From Schwartzia sp. (in: firmicutes) (GTDB taxonomy: Bacteria; Bacillota; Negativicutes; Selenomonadales; Selenomonadaceae), in the NCBI GenBank assembly GCA_017480545.1, contig JAFVAI010000002.1, positions 1-52,883 on the forward strand: 52,883 nt of DNA, in the 5' to 3' direction. A program made the position numbers and the translations under genes. Position 1 is the stretch's first letter. Each line of letters opens with the position of its first letter. Positions 1-7,944 of this stretch are shown piece after piece. A model generated the notes under the pieces. The model made no database searches, was not told the origin of the DNA, and was given only the letters and a program-made list of their open reading frames with translations.

Positions 1-143
1 GCCCACGCCGGGTCTTTTTCCGTCATGCTGCGTCAGATGCCGTTCGACGTAGCGATGCTACGCCTTCGCGGCATCTTCCTTGCCTGACGAAAAAATCCCT
101 CGGCGTGGCCTCGAATTGACTTATTCGTCGTTTCCTTAAAAAT
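1..143. repeat. MITE-like palindromic repeat, copy A (cut by window start)
   Basis: This copy begins inside the element. The outer right end, about 118-142, reads GACTTATTCGTCGTTTCCTT, which is the inverted partner of the left end seen in the copy at 52742. Inner arms (CACGCCGGGTCTTTTT near 4-19 and AAAAAATCCCTCGGCGTGG near 87-106) also pair, and the centre holds the short palindrome GTAGCGATGCTAC. No coding capacity for a transposase is visible. Other copies are at 1148-1315 and 52742-52883, so this is a multicopy, non-autonomous palindromic element. Confidence 0.8.
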
Positions 144-157
144 TGCCAATATCCTTG

Positions 158-300
158 CCCTCCCCTTGCGGGGAGGGGGGACCGCGTTAGCGGTGGGTGA
201 GGTGGCAACAATGTTGCGTTTGTAACCCTCGTTACGTTTTAACACCTCATCCGTCGCGCTTCGCGCGCCACCTTCCCCTCCAGGGGAAGGCAAGAATCAA
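158..300. repeat. GC-rich palindromic intergenic repeat (second family)
   Basis: The element starts with a CCCTCCCC/GGGGAGGG hairpin and a CCGCGTTAGCGG hairpin followed by TGGGTGAGGTG. It ends with the roughly complementary CACCTCATCCGTCGCG, a GCGCTTCGCGCG hairpin and a CTTCCCCTCCAGGGGAAGG hairpin. The two halves therefore fold on each other as well as locally. A half-size relative lies at 18327-18391, after the porin gene. No gene is inside it. It resembles small dispersed repeats common in Firmicutes genomes; function unknown. Confidence 0.7.
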
Positions 301-352
301 TCAAGACATATATAGACGAGGCAGACATTCAATAATTTGCGGGAGTGGTTCG

Positions 353-850
353 ATGATTTGGGTACGGGCGTATGTTGTCTTTTGGATGTGCTTTTGCGCG
401 TATTATTTGTTTCATTTTCTGCGTACGGCGCGGGATGACGCGGACGGCTTGGAAAACGAGCTGTCCGATGAGAATATTGTCCGCACACTGGATATGTTGC
501 GGGCGGCTCTTTCCCCGCAAGCAATCCTTTGCATGGCCGGCGTGATGTGCTTGTTTCTCATGGCGTTGGACGCCGCCGGATTCATTCTGGTATTCACGCA
601 TACGATGCTTCGGTCTTGGGAGCTTGGCGTGTTCCTCGTCGCGGCTGTCGCGGCAATTTATGACCACATCAGCGGCGCAGCGTTCCTGACAGGCAGTCTC
701 CGCACGATGGTCTGCTCGGACAAGCCGAGCGCCGTCCTTGTCCGGTATTTAGGCATATATCGGCCGCAACGCACATGGAAGGCCTACGCCGCAGGGTACG
801 GGAAACTGATCGTGTCGGTCTATGGTGCGCTTTGGGCTTGCTTCGGATAA
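353..850 (+). CDS. Small multi-pass membrane protein, function unknown
   Basis: A 165-residue protein starting at the ATG preceded by a purine-rich GGGAG eight bases upstream. A longer frame reaches back to 197 but runs through the repeat and is less likely. Hydrophobic stretches near residues 5-22 (AYVVFWMCFCAYYLFHF), 60-82 and 90-108 suggest three membrane segments; an acidic stretch (residues 27-40) lies after the first. No family was recognised. It stands alone between two repeat-rich intergenic regions, with no operon partner. Confidence 0.55.
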   Translation: MIWVRAYVVFWMCFCAYYLFHFLRTARDDADGLENELSDENIVRTLDMLRAALSPQAILCMAGVMCLFLMALDAAGFILVFTHTMLRSWELGVFLVAAVAAIYDHISGAAFLTGSLRTMVCSDKPSAVLVRYLGIYRPQRTWKAYAAGYGKLIVSVYGALWACFG

Positions 851-1147
851 AACGGAGACGGTTGATGATGGGAAAATGATTGACGCGGGAGGCGTTTGGA
901 GCATTTTTCCATTGGAAAATTGCAACGCCGATGGGGCATAGCGGAGCGGTACAAGACGCGAAGGCGGGAACCCGCAATGGCAAAGGTGGGAGAGAAGCCA
1001 TTGGGCATAGGGAGCGCCCCATGAACAGGAGGCCAAGCGACAAGGCGCTGATTCACGCCGCGTGTCCCGCCTTTGATCCGGTTGTTCGCGCCGCGTATGA
1101 AGGAAACCATCGTCAGGCAAGGAAGATGCCGCGAAAGCGTAGCATCG
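851..1147. other. Non-coding spacer with a partial repeat
   Basis: No convincing gene: short frames on both strands lack a good ribosome site and a recognisable product. From about 1099 to 1147 there is a fragment of the MITE-like family (AAGGAAACCATCGTCAGGC and a GCGTAGCATCG arm) directly abutting the fuller copy at 1148, which suggests nested or tandem insertion. Confidence 0.5.
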
Positions 1148-1315
1148 TTAAGGAAACGACGAATAAGTCAAGTCGTGACCCTGCCGAGGGATTTTTTCGT
1201 CAGGCAAGGAAAAGCGCTTGAAGGCGTAGCATCGCTACGTCGAAAGCGCTTTGACGCAGCATGGCGGAAAAAGACCCGGCAGGGGCGCGGCGGGACTTGT
1301 TCGGCGTTTCCTTAA
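1148..1315. repeat. MITE-like palindromic repeat, copy B (complete)
   Basis: The only copy with both ends in the window. It begins TTAAGGAAACGACGAATAAG and ends CTTGTTCGGCGTTTCCTTAA, giving terminal inverted repeats of about 22 bases with two or three mismatches. Inside are further paired arms (CCTGCCGAGGGATTTTTTCG against AAAAAGACCCGGCAGG) and an internal palindrome around GCGTAGCATCGCTACG. The whole element can fold into one long hairpin. It ends about 33 bases before the UvrA-like gene and so forms part of that gene's upstream region. Confidence 0.8.
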
Positions 1316-1348
1316 AAACACAGGAACGCATGATACGGGGGAATCCGC

Positions 1349-3958
1349 ATGAAGAAAAGCGAGCCGAAACGCGCGCCCGCGCCGCAGCATATCACAGTGC
1401 GCGGCGCACGGGTGCACAATCTGAAAAATATCGACGTGGAAATTCCGCTGGGGAAGCTGACCGCCATCGCGGGGGTGTCCGGCTCCGGCAAATCTTCGTT
1501 GGCCCTCGGCACACTTTACGCCGAAGGCTCGCGCCGCTATATGGAGGCGCTGTCCACCTACACGCGGCGGCGCATTTCCCAAGCGGGAAAAGCGGACGTG
1601 GACGAGGTGCGCCATGTGCCCGCCGCCCTCGCGCTCAGGCAGCGTCCGGGCGTTCCCGGGGTGCGCAGTACCTTCGGCACGGCCTCGGAGCTCTTGAACA
1701 GTTTGCGATTGCTCTTTTCCCGCCTCGGCAGCCACCCCTGCCCCAACGGACATTTGGCGAAGCCGAGCATGGCTGTGGCGCTGATGCAGCCGACGCGCTG
1801 CGAGACTTGCGGCGAGGAATTTTACGGCCCCGGCGCCGAAACGATGGCCTTCAATTCCGACGGCGCCTGCCCGACCTGCGGCGGCACGGGCGTCCACCGC
1901 GTCGTGGACGAGTCCACGCTGGTGCCGGACGAGTCGCTCTCCATCGACGAGGGCGCCGTGCTGCCCTGGCAGACGCTGATGTGGTCGCTGATGAAGGACA
2001 TCGCACGGGAACTCGGTGTGCGGACGGACGTGCCTTTCCGCGAGCTGACCGAAAAGGAGCGTGAAATCGTGTTCCACGGCCCGGCGGTCAAGCACCACAT
2101 GGTCTACCAAATCCAAAAGACCGGCGCGGCGGGGGAGATGGATTTCACCTACTTCAACGCCATTTACACGGTGGAGAACGCCCTTTCCCATGTCAAGGAC
2201 GAAAAGGGCATGAAGCGCGTGGAAAAATTCCTGCGGGTCGGCACCTGCCCGGACTGCCACGGCACACGGCTCTCGGAAACGGTGCGGAGGTCGCGGCTGG
2301 CGGGAAAGAATCTCGCCGAGGCGACGGCCATGACGCTGGACGCGCTGATCCCGTGGGTGAAATCCGTGCCGGGGTCGCTGCCGGAGGAGCTTCGCCCCAT
2401 GGCGAAAAATATCATCCAGTCGTTCCTTGACAACGCGAAGCGGCTGAAAGATTTGGGTCTCGGCTACCTCTCCCTTGATCGGGCCAGCAGCACCCTTTCC
2501 AACGGCGAGCGCCAGCGGGTGCAGTTGGCGCGGGCGGTGCGGAACGAGACGACGGGCGTGCTCTATGTGCTGGACGAGCCGAGCATCGGCCTGCACCCGT
2601 CGAACCTCGAAGGGCTGATGAACGTGATGGACAGTCTCGTTGCCGACGGCAACACAGTGGTGCTGGTCGATCACGACGTGCAGGTTTTGAAGCACGCGGA
2701 CTATATGATCGAGATGGGGCCGCTGGCGGGCAGCGACGGCGGCACGGTCATCGCCCGGGGCAGCGTCGCGGAGGTCGCGAAAAACGAAGCGTCGAAAATC
2801 GCGCCGTTTCTCACGGGGAAAACGAAAATCCTGCGGGAGCGTGTCGATAAGAAGGATTTGTTTGCCAAAGGGCGGATCCGTTTGGAGACACTGCCGCTTC
2901 ACACCGTGCGCGCGCTTTCCGTGGAAATCCCGAAGGGGCGGCTGACCGCCGTGACGGGCGTGTCCGGCTCCGGAAAGACCACGATGGTATTGGAAAGCCT
3001 GATTCCCGCGCTCCAAGCGCAAATCGAAGGAAAAAAGCTTCCGCCGCACATCAAAACGGTGGAGGCGGACGGAATCGCCCGCGCGAATCTCATCGACGCG
3101 ACGCCCATCGGCATCAATATCCGTTCCACGTTGGCAACCTACAGCGGTGTGTTGGACGACCTTCGCAAGCTCTTCGCCGGGACGAAGGAGGCCAAGGCGC
3201 AAAAGCTCGGCGCGGGAGCCTTTTCCTACAACACGGGGAAACTCCGCTGCCCGACCTGCGACGGCACGGGGCAAATTTCCCTCGACGTGCAGTTTCTGCC
3301 GGACGTGACAATTCCCTGCCCGGACTGTCTTGGCGCGCGCTACGGAAAAGACGCGGAAACGATTCGCTGGACGCCAAAACAATCGCAGGCGTCCTACACG
3401 CTCCCCGAGCTCATGCAGATGACCGTCCGGGAGGCGATGCCGCTCTTCGCCGCGTCGAAAAAGATTTACAACAAGTTAGCCGTCCTCGACGGACTGGGTC
3501 TCGGCTACCTGACCCTCGGCGAGGACACCCCCGCGCTTTCCGGCGGAGAAGCCCAACGGCTGAAGCTGGCCGCCGAGATGGGAAAGACACAGGAGGACGC
3601 GGCCTTCGTTTTTGATGAACCCACCATCGGGCTGCACCCGCTGGATGTGCAAGTGCTGCTCGGCGTCTTTCACCAGTTGGTGGAGGCAGGCGCCACGGTC
3701 GTTGTCATCGAACATGATCTGGATGTCATCAAAAACAGCGACTATGTCATCGACATGGGGCCGGGCGGCGGCGAAGCGGGGGGACGGATTGTCGCCCACG
3801 GCACACCGGAGGAGGTCACCGCGTCGAGGGAAAGCGTCACGGGACGATATATCGCGAGGGAATATGAAAATATGACTTCGGCCATTGAAACTCGCGATTG
3901 TTTCTTGCAGAAACCGTGTTATGCCAATAATTCAGGAAAACGGCATCGCGTTTTATAG
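1349..3958 (+). CDS. UvrA-like ABC ATPase lacking the UvrB-binding domain (UvrA2 type)
   Basis: An 869-residue protein with the doubled ABC ATPase layout of UvrA. Walker A motifs are GVSGSGKSS (near residue 45) and GVSGSGKTT (near 540); the ABC signatures are LSNGERQRVQLAR and LSGGEAQRLKLA; CPTCGGTG and CPTCDGTG mark zinc modules. UvrA of nucleotide-excision repair is usually about 940 residues and carries a UvrB-binding domain after the first Walker region. Here the text goes almost directly from RSTFGTASELLNSLRLLFSR to the zinc module, so that domain is missing, as in UvrA2/drug-tolerance paralogues. The last 25 or so residues after VTGRYIAREYE look like extra sequence read past the usual end. 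The ATG has GGGGGAA upstream. Role inferred: damage sensing or drug tolerance rather than canonical repair. Confidence 0.88.
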   Translation: MKKSEPKRAPAPQHITVRGARVHNLKNIDVEIPLGKLTAIAGVSGSGKSSLALGTLYAEGSRRYMEALSTYTRRRISQAGKADVDEVRHVPAALALRQRPGVPGVRSTFGTASELLNSLRLLFSRLGSHPCPNGHLAKPSMAVALMQPTRCETCGEEFYGPGAETMAFNSDGACPTCGGTGVHRVVDESTLVPDESLSIDEGAVLPWQTLMWSLMKDIARELGVRTDVPFRELTEKEREIVFHGPAVKHHMVYQIQKTGAAGEMDFTYFNAIYTVENALSHVKDEKGMKRVEKFLRVGTCPDCHGTRLSETVRRSRLAGKNLAEATAMTLDALIPWVKSVPGSLPEELRPMAKNIIQSFLDNAKRLKDLGLGYLSLDRASSTLSNGERQRVQLARAVRNETTGVLYVLDEPSIGLHPSNLEGLMNVMDSLVADGNTVVLVDHDVQVLKHADYMIEMGPLAGSDGGTVIARGSVAEVAKNEASKIAPFLTGKTKILRERVDKKDLFAKGRIRLETLPLHTVRALSVEIPKGRLTAVTGVSGSGKTTMVLESLIPALQAQIEGKKLPPHIKTVEADGIARANLIDATPIGINIRSTLATYSGVLDDLRKLFAGTKEAKAQKLGAGAFSYNTGKLRCPTCDGTGQISLDVQFLPDVTIPCPDCLGARYGKDAETIRWTPKQSQASYTLPELMQMTVREAMPLFAASKKIYNKLAVLDGLGLGYLTLGEDTPALSGGEAQRLKLAAEMGKTQEDAAFVFDEPTIGLHPLDVQVLLGVFHQLVEAGATVVVIEHDLDVIKNSDYVIDMGPGGGEAGGRIVAHGTPEEVTASRESVTGRYIAREYENMTSAIETRDCFLQKPCYANNSGKRHRVL

Positions 3959-4017
3959 CGGCCGGAGCAATACCAAGGATCCAAGCACGAAAACAACAGG
4001 AAGGCGAGGTATTCACC

Positions 4018-5031
4018 ATGAAAATCAAAACACCATTCCGCGCCGCCGTTCAACGGCAGGAGATTCCTTTTTCCGCGTTGGATGGCGTTCGCGTAGGGAA
4101 CGCGCAGGACGATGCTGGGCTGACCGGGGTGACGGTGCTTTGTTTTCCCGACGGGGCGAAGACCGGCGTAGATATTCGCGGGGGCGGGCCCGCTTCCCGG
4201 GAGACGCCGGTGCTGGACCCGACGAAGGAGGATATCGGGATCCACGCCATCGTATTTTCCGGCGGCAGCGCGTACGGGCTGGCCGCGTCCGACGGGGTGA
4301 TGCGTTGCTTGGAGGAAAACGGTGTCGGCTATGATACCGGGTTCGCCCTTGTGCCGTTGGTGGTGCAGAGCTGCATTTACGATCTGTCCTACGGCAGCGC
4401 GTCGGCGCGCCCGGATGCCGCCATGGGGTACGCGGCCTGCGAGAACGCGCTTCGGGAAAACCGTCCCGTCAGCGGCTCCGTGGGCGCGGGTACGGGCGCG
4501 ACGGTGGGAAAGTTCTGCGGCATGAACCGCTCCATGAAAGGCGGTATCGGGTATGCCGCGATGCAAATCGGCGAATTGAAGTTGGGCGCGGTGGTGGTCG
4601 TCAACGCGCTGGGGGATGTGTATTCGACGGGCGGCGAAAAAATTGCTGGGCTGATGGACGAGAGCCGCACGGAGTTTTGCGACAGCGTGGAGGAGCTTTA
4701 CCGCGTTTCCGTCCCGCAGGATCTGTTTTCCCGGACGAATACCACCATCGGCGCCATCGTCACCAACGGGAAATTCGACAAGGCGCAGCTCACGCGCATC
4801 GCGGCCCAGGCGGGCAACGCTTACGCCCGCGCTATCCGCCCGGTGGGAACGCTGGCGGACGGGGATACGGTGTACGCGTCTTCCTGCGGGGTGCCGGTGG
4901 CGGCGGACGTAAATATGGCGGGAACGTTGGCGGCGGAGGTCATGGCGAAGGCGATTGCTGACGCGATTGCTTCGTCGAAGATGGACGACGCCGAATATTT
5001 GTCGCACTGTCTGGCCTTGCCCGCGCGATGA
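4018..5031 (+). CDS. P1 family (S58, DmpA-like) self-cleaving peptidase
   Basis: A 337-residue protein of the DmpA/P1 family: N-terminal-nucleophile aminopeptidases or amidases that cut themselves to become active. The family glycine-rich core is visible (FSGGSAYGLAASDGV, GSVGAGTGATVGK). TNTTIGAIVTN places the expected autocleavage between Asn241 and Thr242, with Thr242 as the nucleophile. No signal peptide is seen, so it should be cytoplasmic. The start ATG follows GGAAGGCGAGG. It begins 60 bases after the UvrA-like gene and may share its transcript. The substrate cannot be read from sequence. Confidence 0.85.
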   Translation: MKIKTPFRAAVQRQEIPFSALDGVRVGNAQDDAGLTGVTVLCFPDGAKTGVDIRGGGPASRETPVLDPTKEDIGIHAIVFSGGSAYGLAASDGVMRCLEENGVGYDTGFALVPLVVQSCIYDLSYGSASARPDAAMGYAACENALRENRPVSGSVGAGTGATVGKFCGMNRSMKGGIGYAAMQIGELKLGAVVVVNALGDVYSTGGEKIAGLMDESRTEFCDSVEELYRVSVPQDLFSRTNTTIGAIVTNGKFDKAQLTRIAAQAGNAYARAIRPVGTLADGDTVYASSCGVPVAADVNMAGTLAAEVMAKAIADAIASSKMDDAEYLSHCLALPAR

Positions 5032-5041
5032 GGGAGCCGTC

Positions 5042-5293
5042 ATGATTCTCAGCGCCAGCCGCCGCACGGATATTCCCGCCTTTTTCCCCATGGAATACGC
5101 CGCGAAACAGCCCCGCCCAAACACCCATAATCCCATATACGCAAAAACAAACGCCCTCTATGAGGAGCAATATGCCCGTGGCATGTTGCTCCTCATACCG
5201 CAGGCATGGCGGAAGGAGTTTAGACCCTTTACTTTTTTGCCGCGATTCACCCAAAAACCTTTACTTTTTTGGGCTTCACAGCCGGAAAAGTAA
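5042..5293 (+). pseudogene. DUF1848 5' fragment, copy 1
   Basis: The first 16 codons (MILSASRRTDIPAFFP) match the intact DUF1848 gene at 15811 almost base for base, then the similarity stops. The next 60 or so bases (starting MEYAAKQP) are not DUF1848 but match copy 2 at 9213. The frame stays open to 5293 through unrelated sequence, including a hairpin with an 11-base stem (5160-5170 with 5186-5196). This is a gene remnant, not a functional protein. It begins 10 bases after the peptidase stop. Confidence 0.8.
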
Positions 5294-5300
5294 AAGGTTT
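5225..5300. repeat. Three-arm CCTTTACTTTT repeat, copy 1
   Basis: Two direct copies, CCCTTTACTTTTTT at 5225 and ACCTTTACTTTTTT at 5257, are followed by an inverted arm GGAAAAGTAAAAGGTTT at 5284-5300. The same arrangement with similar spacing occurs at 9487-9559. The second and third arms can form a hairpin. It follows DUF1848 fragment 1, and a small AACCGTA/TACGGTT hairpin follows at 5307-5327. It could be an operator set or part of a mobile module end. Confidence 0.65.
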
Positions 5301-5400
5301 GATCATAACCGTATCCCGCTTACGGTTGGAAAGACTTGCGGGGGTTTTCGATTGTCATGCTTTGTGGTATCATATCATCTCGCCAAATCTTATACTTCTG

Positions 5401-5439
5401 TTTTTGACATTATAGAATTTGATAAACCTATGTCAAAAA
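5401..5439. promoter_or_regulatory. Perfect 10-base inverted repeat before the type II R-M genes
   Basis: TTTTTGACAT (5401-5410) and ATGTCAAAAA (5430-5439) are exact inverted repeats separated by 19 bases; the right arm includes the start codon of the small frame at 5430. The placement fits a dimeric regulator's operator or an RNA hairpin hiding the start. Control sites of this sort are known ahead of type II restriction-modification operons; which protein binds here is unknown. Confidence 0.5.
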
Positions 5440-5582
5440 ATTCGAAAACACAAAACCGTTTCTCGATAAAGCATATTTTGATTCATAAACTGCGACGACA
5501 GTATCCGTTGCGATTGTCTCATACTTATCTCATGCAAATAAGCGATATATATCGAAAATATGTTCGCGACTTTAAACTTTAA
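5430..5582 (+). CDS. Possible 50-residue basic protein upstream of the R-M genes
   Basis: The frame codes for a short, strongly basic protein (start MSKNSKTQNRF, end YVRDFKL) on the R-M strand, ending 52 bases before the first methyltransferase. It is AT-rich like the R-M genes. There is no clear helix-turn-helix and no strong ribosome site, so it may not be translated. Its position and the inverted repeat over its start would suit a small controller protein, but it does not look like the usual C-protein family. Confidence 0.3.
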   Translation: MSKNSKTQNRFSIKHILIHKLRRQYPLRLSHTYLMQISDIYRKYVRDFKL

Positions 5583-5634
5583 TATGTATCGAAACAATAT
5601 AAATTTTGATCAGGAATAGCAAGGAGTACAATAA

Positions 5635-6720
5635 ATGGAGAAATTTAATGCCATTGATCTCTTCTGTGGAGCAGGGGGTCTATCGCTTGGATTCCAACAA
5701 GCGGGGTTCAACATACTTGTCGGAGTAGATAATGATCAAGCTGCTTTAGATACATTTGAATATAACCATAAAGGCGCCATTGGATTAAATGCGGATCTTT
5801 CAATGCAAGAAACCTTTGAACTCATACTAAAGACAGCAGGAGACAGAAATATTGATGTAATTATTGCGGGGCCTCCCTGTCAAGGATTTTCTTTAACTGG
5901 TCCAAGAAATTTCGATGATCCTAGAAATCAATTATATCTCGCAGTCATTGAAATGGTAAAACAGTATCAGCCGAAAGGATTCATCATCGAGAATGTTCCC
6001 GGAATGGCAAATATGTATGAAGGATTGGTAAAAGAAGAAGTCCTGAGAAGGTTCAAAGAGATGAATTATAATATTGATTGCAAGATATTGAAAGCCTGTG
6101 ATTATGGGGTGCCTCAGATGCGAAAAAGGCTTATCTTTATGGGGGTCAGAAACGACATCGGTGAGCCTAATTTTCCAAATCCTGTATTTGGTTCTGGAAC
6201 AGAAAAACCCTATAGAACTTGCAGAGATGCTATCTCAGATTTGCCCCCTAGAATAAATGAGATAGGCAAGAATGAAGATATATATTCAGGGCCGGCATTA
6301 ACTGAATATCAGAAAATGATGCGTGGAAATTGCTCAGTTCTTTATAATCATGTGGCAACAGACCACAAACCGTTTGTAAAAGAAACTATCGCCTTGGTTC
6401 CAGAGGGGGGGAACTATAAAAATCTGCCTGCAGGAGTTGGTGAAAGCAGAAAGTTTCACATGGCATGGACAAGACTTGATGGAAATGCTCCCGCAAGAAC
6501 GGTAGATACAGGGCATAGAAATTTGTTTCATTACGAATTAAACCGAATTCCGACCGTAAGGGAAAGTGCCCGGATACAATCCTTCCCTGATGATTTTGTT
6601 TTTAAAGGAACCAGAACGAAACAGGATCGTCAGGTTGGTAATGCAGTGCCACCTTTACTGGGACAAGTGCTTGCAGAAGAATTATTGAAGATATTTGAGA
6701 AGAGATGCTCCAATGCTTAA
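5635..6720 (+). CDS. DNA (cytosine-5-)-methyltransferase 1 of a type II R-M system
   Basis: A 361-residue C5-cytosine methyltransferase that transfers a methyl group from S-adenosylmethionine to cytosine. Motifs are complete and in order: I (DLFCGAGGLSLGF, near residue 7), IV with the catalytic cysteine (GPPCQGFS, Cys82), VI (ENVPG), VIII (RKRLIFMGVR) and X (QVGNAVPPLLG, near the C-terminus). The variable region between VIII and IX is the recognition domain. AAGGAG stands upstream of the ATG. The stop overlaps the next gene's start. The gene is AT-rich compared with its neighbours, suggesting acquisition by transfer. Confidence 0.95.
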   Translation: MEKFNAIDLFCGAGGLSLGFQQAGFNILVGVDNDQAALDTFEYNHKGAIGLNADLSMQETFELILKTAGDRNIDVIIAGPPCQGFSLTGPRNFDDPRNQLYLAVIEMVKQYQPKGFIIENVPGMANMYEGLVKEEVLRRFKEMNYNIDCKILKACDYGVPQMRKRLIFMGVRNDIGEPNFPNPVFGSGTEKPYRTCRDAISDLPPRINEIGKNEDIYSGPALTEYQKMMRGNCSVLYNHVATDHKPFVKETIALVPEGGNYKNLPAGVGESRKFHMAWTRLDGNAPARTVDTGHRNLFHYELNRIPTVRESARIQSFPDDFVFKGTRTKQDRQVGNAVPPLLGQVLAEELLKIFEKRCSNA

Positions 6721-7933
6721 TACGATTGATTTGTTTGTAGGATGTGGAGGCCTGACTGAAGGGTTTGAGCAATCTGGAAAGTATAAAATGCTTGGCGCTG
6801 TCGAATGGGAACCATCACCTGTCCAAGAGCTTCGAAATCACATGAGGACTAAACGGGGCATATTGGACGCGGAGCAACGAATTCTTCAATTTGATATTCA
6901 AAGGACAGATGAACTATTCAGCGGTTGGAATGATGAAAAATTCGGGATATCTCACGGCCTTGATGAACTGATTGGAAATCAAAAGTTAGATATTATAATT
7001 GGCGGGCCTCCCTGCCAGGCGTATTCAGTAGCCGGAAGAATACGGGATGAACATGGGATGCGTGAGGATTACAGAAACTATTTATTTGAATCCTATCTTA
7101 AAGTTGTCCAACACTATAAGCCCAAAGCATTCGTTTTTGAGAATGTTCCCGGTATTTTATCTGCAAAACCGGGGGATGGTTCTGTCAGAATTATTGGCTT
7201 GATTCAGAAAGCCTTTGCTGATGCAGGGTATGCTGTTTTATGTGACCTGAGCAAAGCCGTAATTGATATGACGGACTATGGAGTACCACAGAATAGAAAA
7301 AGAATTATTATACTTGGTCTTTCTAAAGAGACTTATGGAGACAGGGCTGACGATATCGTAAAGTCTTTCTATTTTTCATATCTCCCAGAATATAAGGTTG
7401 AAATAAAAACTACTGTCAGGAACGCTATAGGAGATCTTCCAAAATTATTACCGTTGGATAAGATTTCTTCTTTTGAAGGCCGTAAGCTATCACACAGCTT
7501 GCCAGTCCCCATGCTAAACGGCCATATATCCCGTTTCCACAATAAGCGGGATATTGAACTTTTCAGATTACTGGAGGAAGACATCGCATCGGGAAGAAAA
7601 GAATACACAGGTACAGAAACCTTGAAGGAACTATACACTCGGCTGACTGGAAAAACATCCAATGTACATAAATACTATGTTCTGCGATGGGATGAACCGA
7701 GCAATCTGATTCCTGCTCACTTATTCAAGGATGGGTTGCGGCATATTCATCCTGATCCTAATCAGGCTAGAACCATAACCGTCCGGGAAGCTGCGCGACT
7801 TCAAACATTCCCGGATGACTATGAGTTCAACTGCAGTCAAACAGATGCTTTTAAAATGATTGGCAATGCAGTTCCACCGCTTTTTGCAAAAAAACTCGCC
7901 AATGCCATTTACCATTTGATTCAAGAAAATTAG
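6713..7933 (+). CDS. DNA (cytosine-5-)-methyltransferase 2 of the same R-M system
   Basis: A second C5-cytosine methyltransferase, 406 residues from the ATG at 6713, which overlaps the previous stop by eight bases (ATGCTTAA); an upstream in-frame ATG at 6695 is possible. Motif I is DLFVGCGGLTEGF, motif IV GGPPCQAYS (catalytic Cys101), VI ENVPG, VIII RKRIIILGLS, and X MIGNAVPPLF. It differs substantially from the first enzyme. Paired C5-methyltransferases commonly serve systems with asymmetric sites, each enzyme modifying one strand, and that is the likely reason for two here. Confidence 0.93.
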   Translation: MLNTIDLFVGCGGLTEGFEQSGKYKMLGAVEWEPSPVQELRNHMRTKRGILDAEQRILQFDIQRTDELFSGWNDEKFGISHGLDELIGNQKLDIIIGGPPCQAYSVAGRIRDEHGMREDYRNYLFESYLKVVQHYKPKAFVFENVPGILSAKPGDGSVRIIGLIQKAFADAGYAVLCDLSKAVIDMTDYGVPQNRKRIIILGLSKETYGDRADDIVKSFYFSYLPEYKVEIKTTVRNAIGDLPKLLPLDKISSFEGRKLSHSLPVPMLNGHISRFHNKRDIELFRLLEEDIASGRKEYTGTETLKELYTRLTGKTSNVHKYYVLRWDEPSNLIPAHLFKDGLRHIHPDPNQARTITVREAARLQTFPDDYEFNCSQTDAFKMIGNAVPPLFAKKLANAIYHLIQEN

Positions 7934-7944
7934 GAGGATGAATC

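Noticed and set aside
880..1221. 113-codon frame between the membrane protein and the UvrA-like gene
   Set aside because: It reads into the MITE-like repeat and shows no protein-like features.
1235..3382. Long 715-codon open frame antisense to the UvrA-like gene
   Set aside because: It is a GC-rich shadow of uvrA: Arg/His-rich with no family motifs, while the plus strand has complete UvrA motifs.
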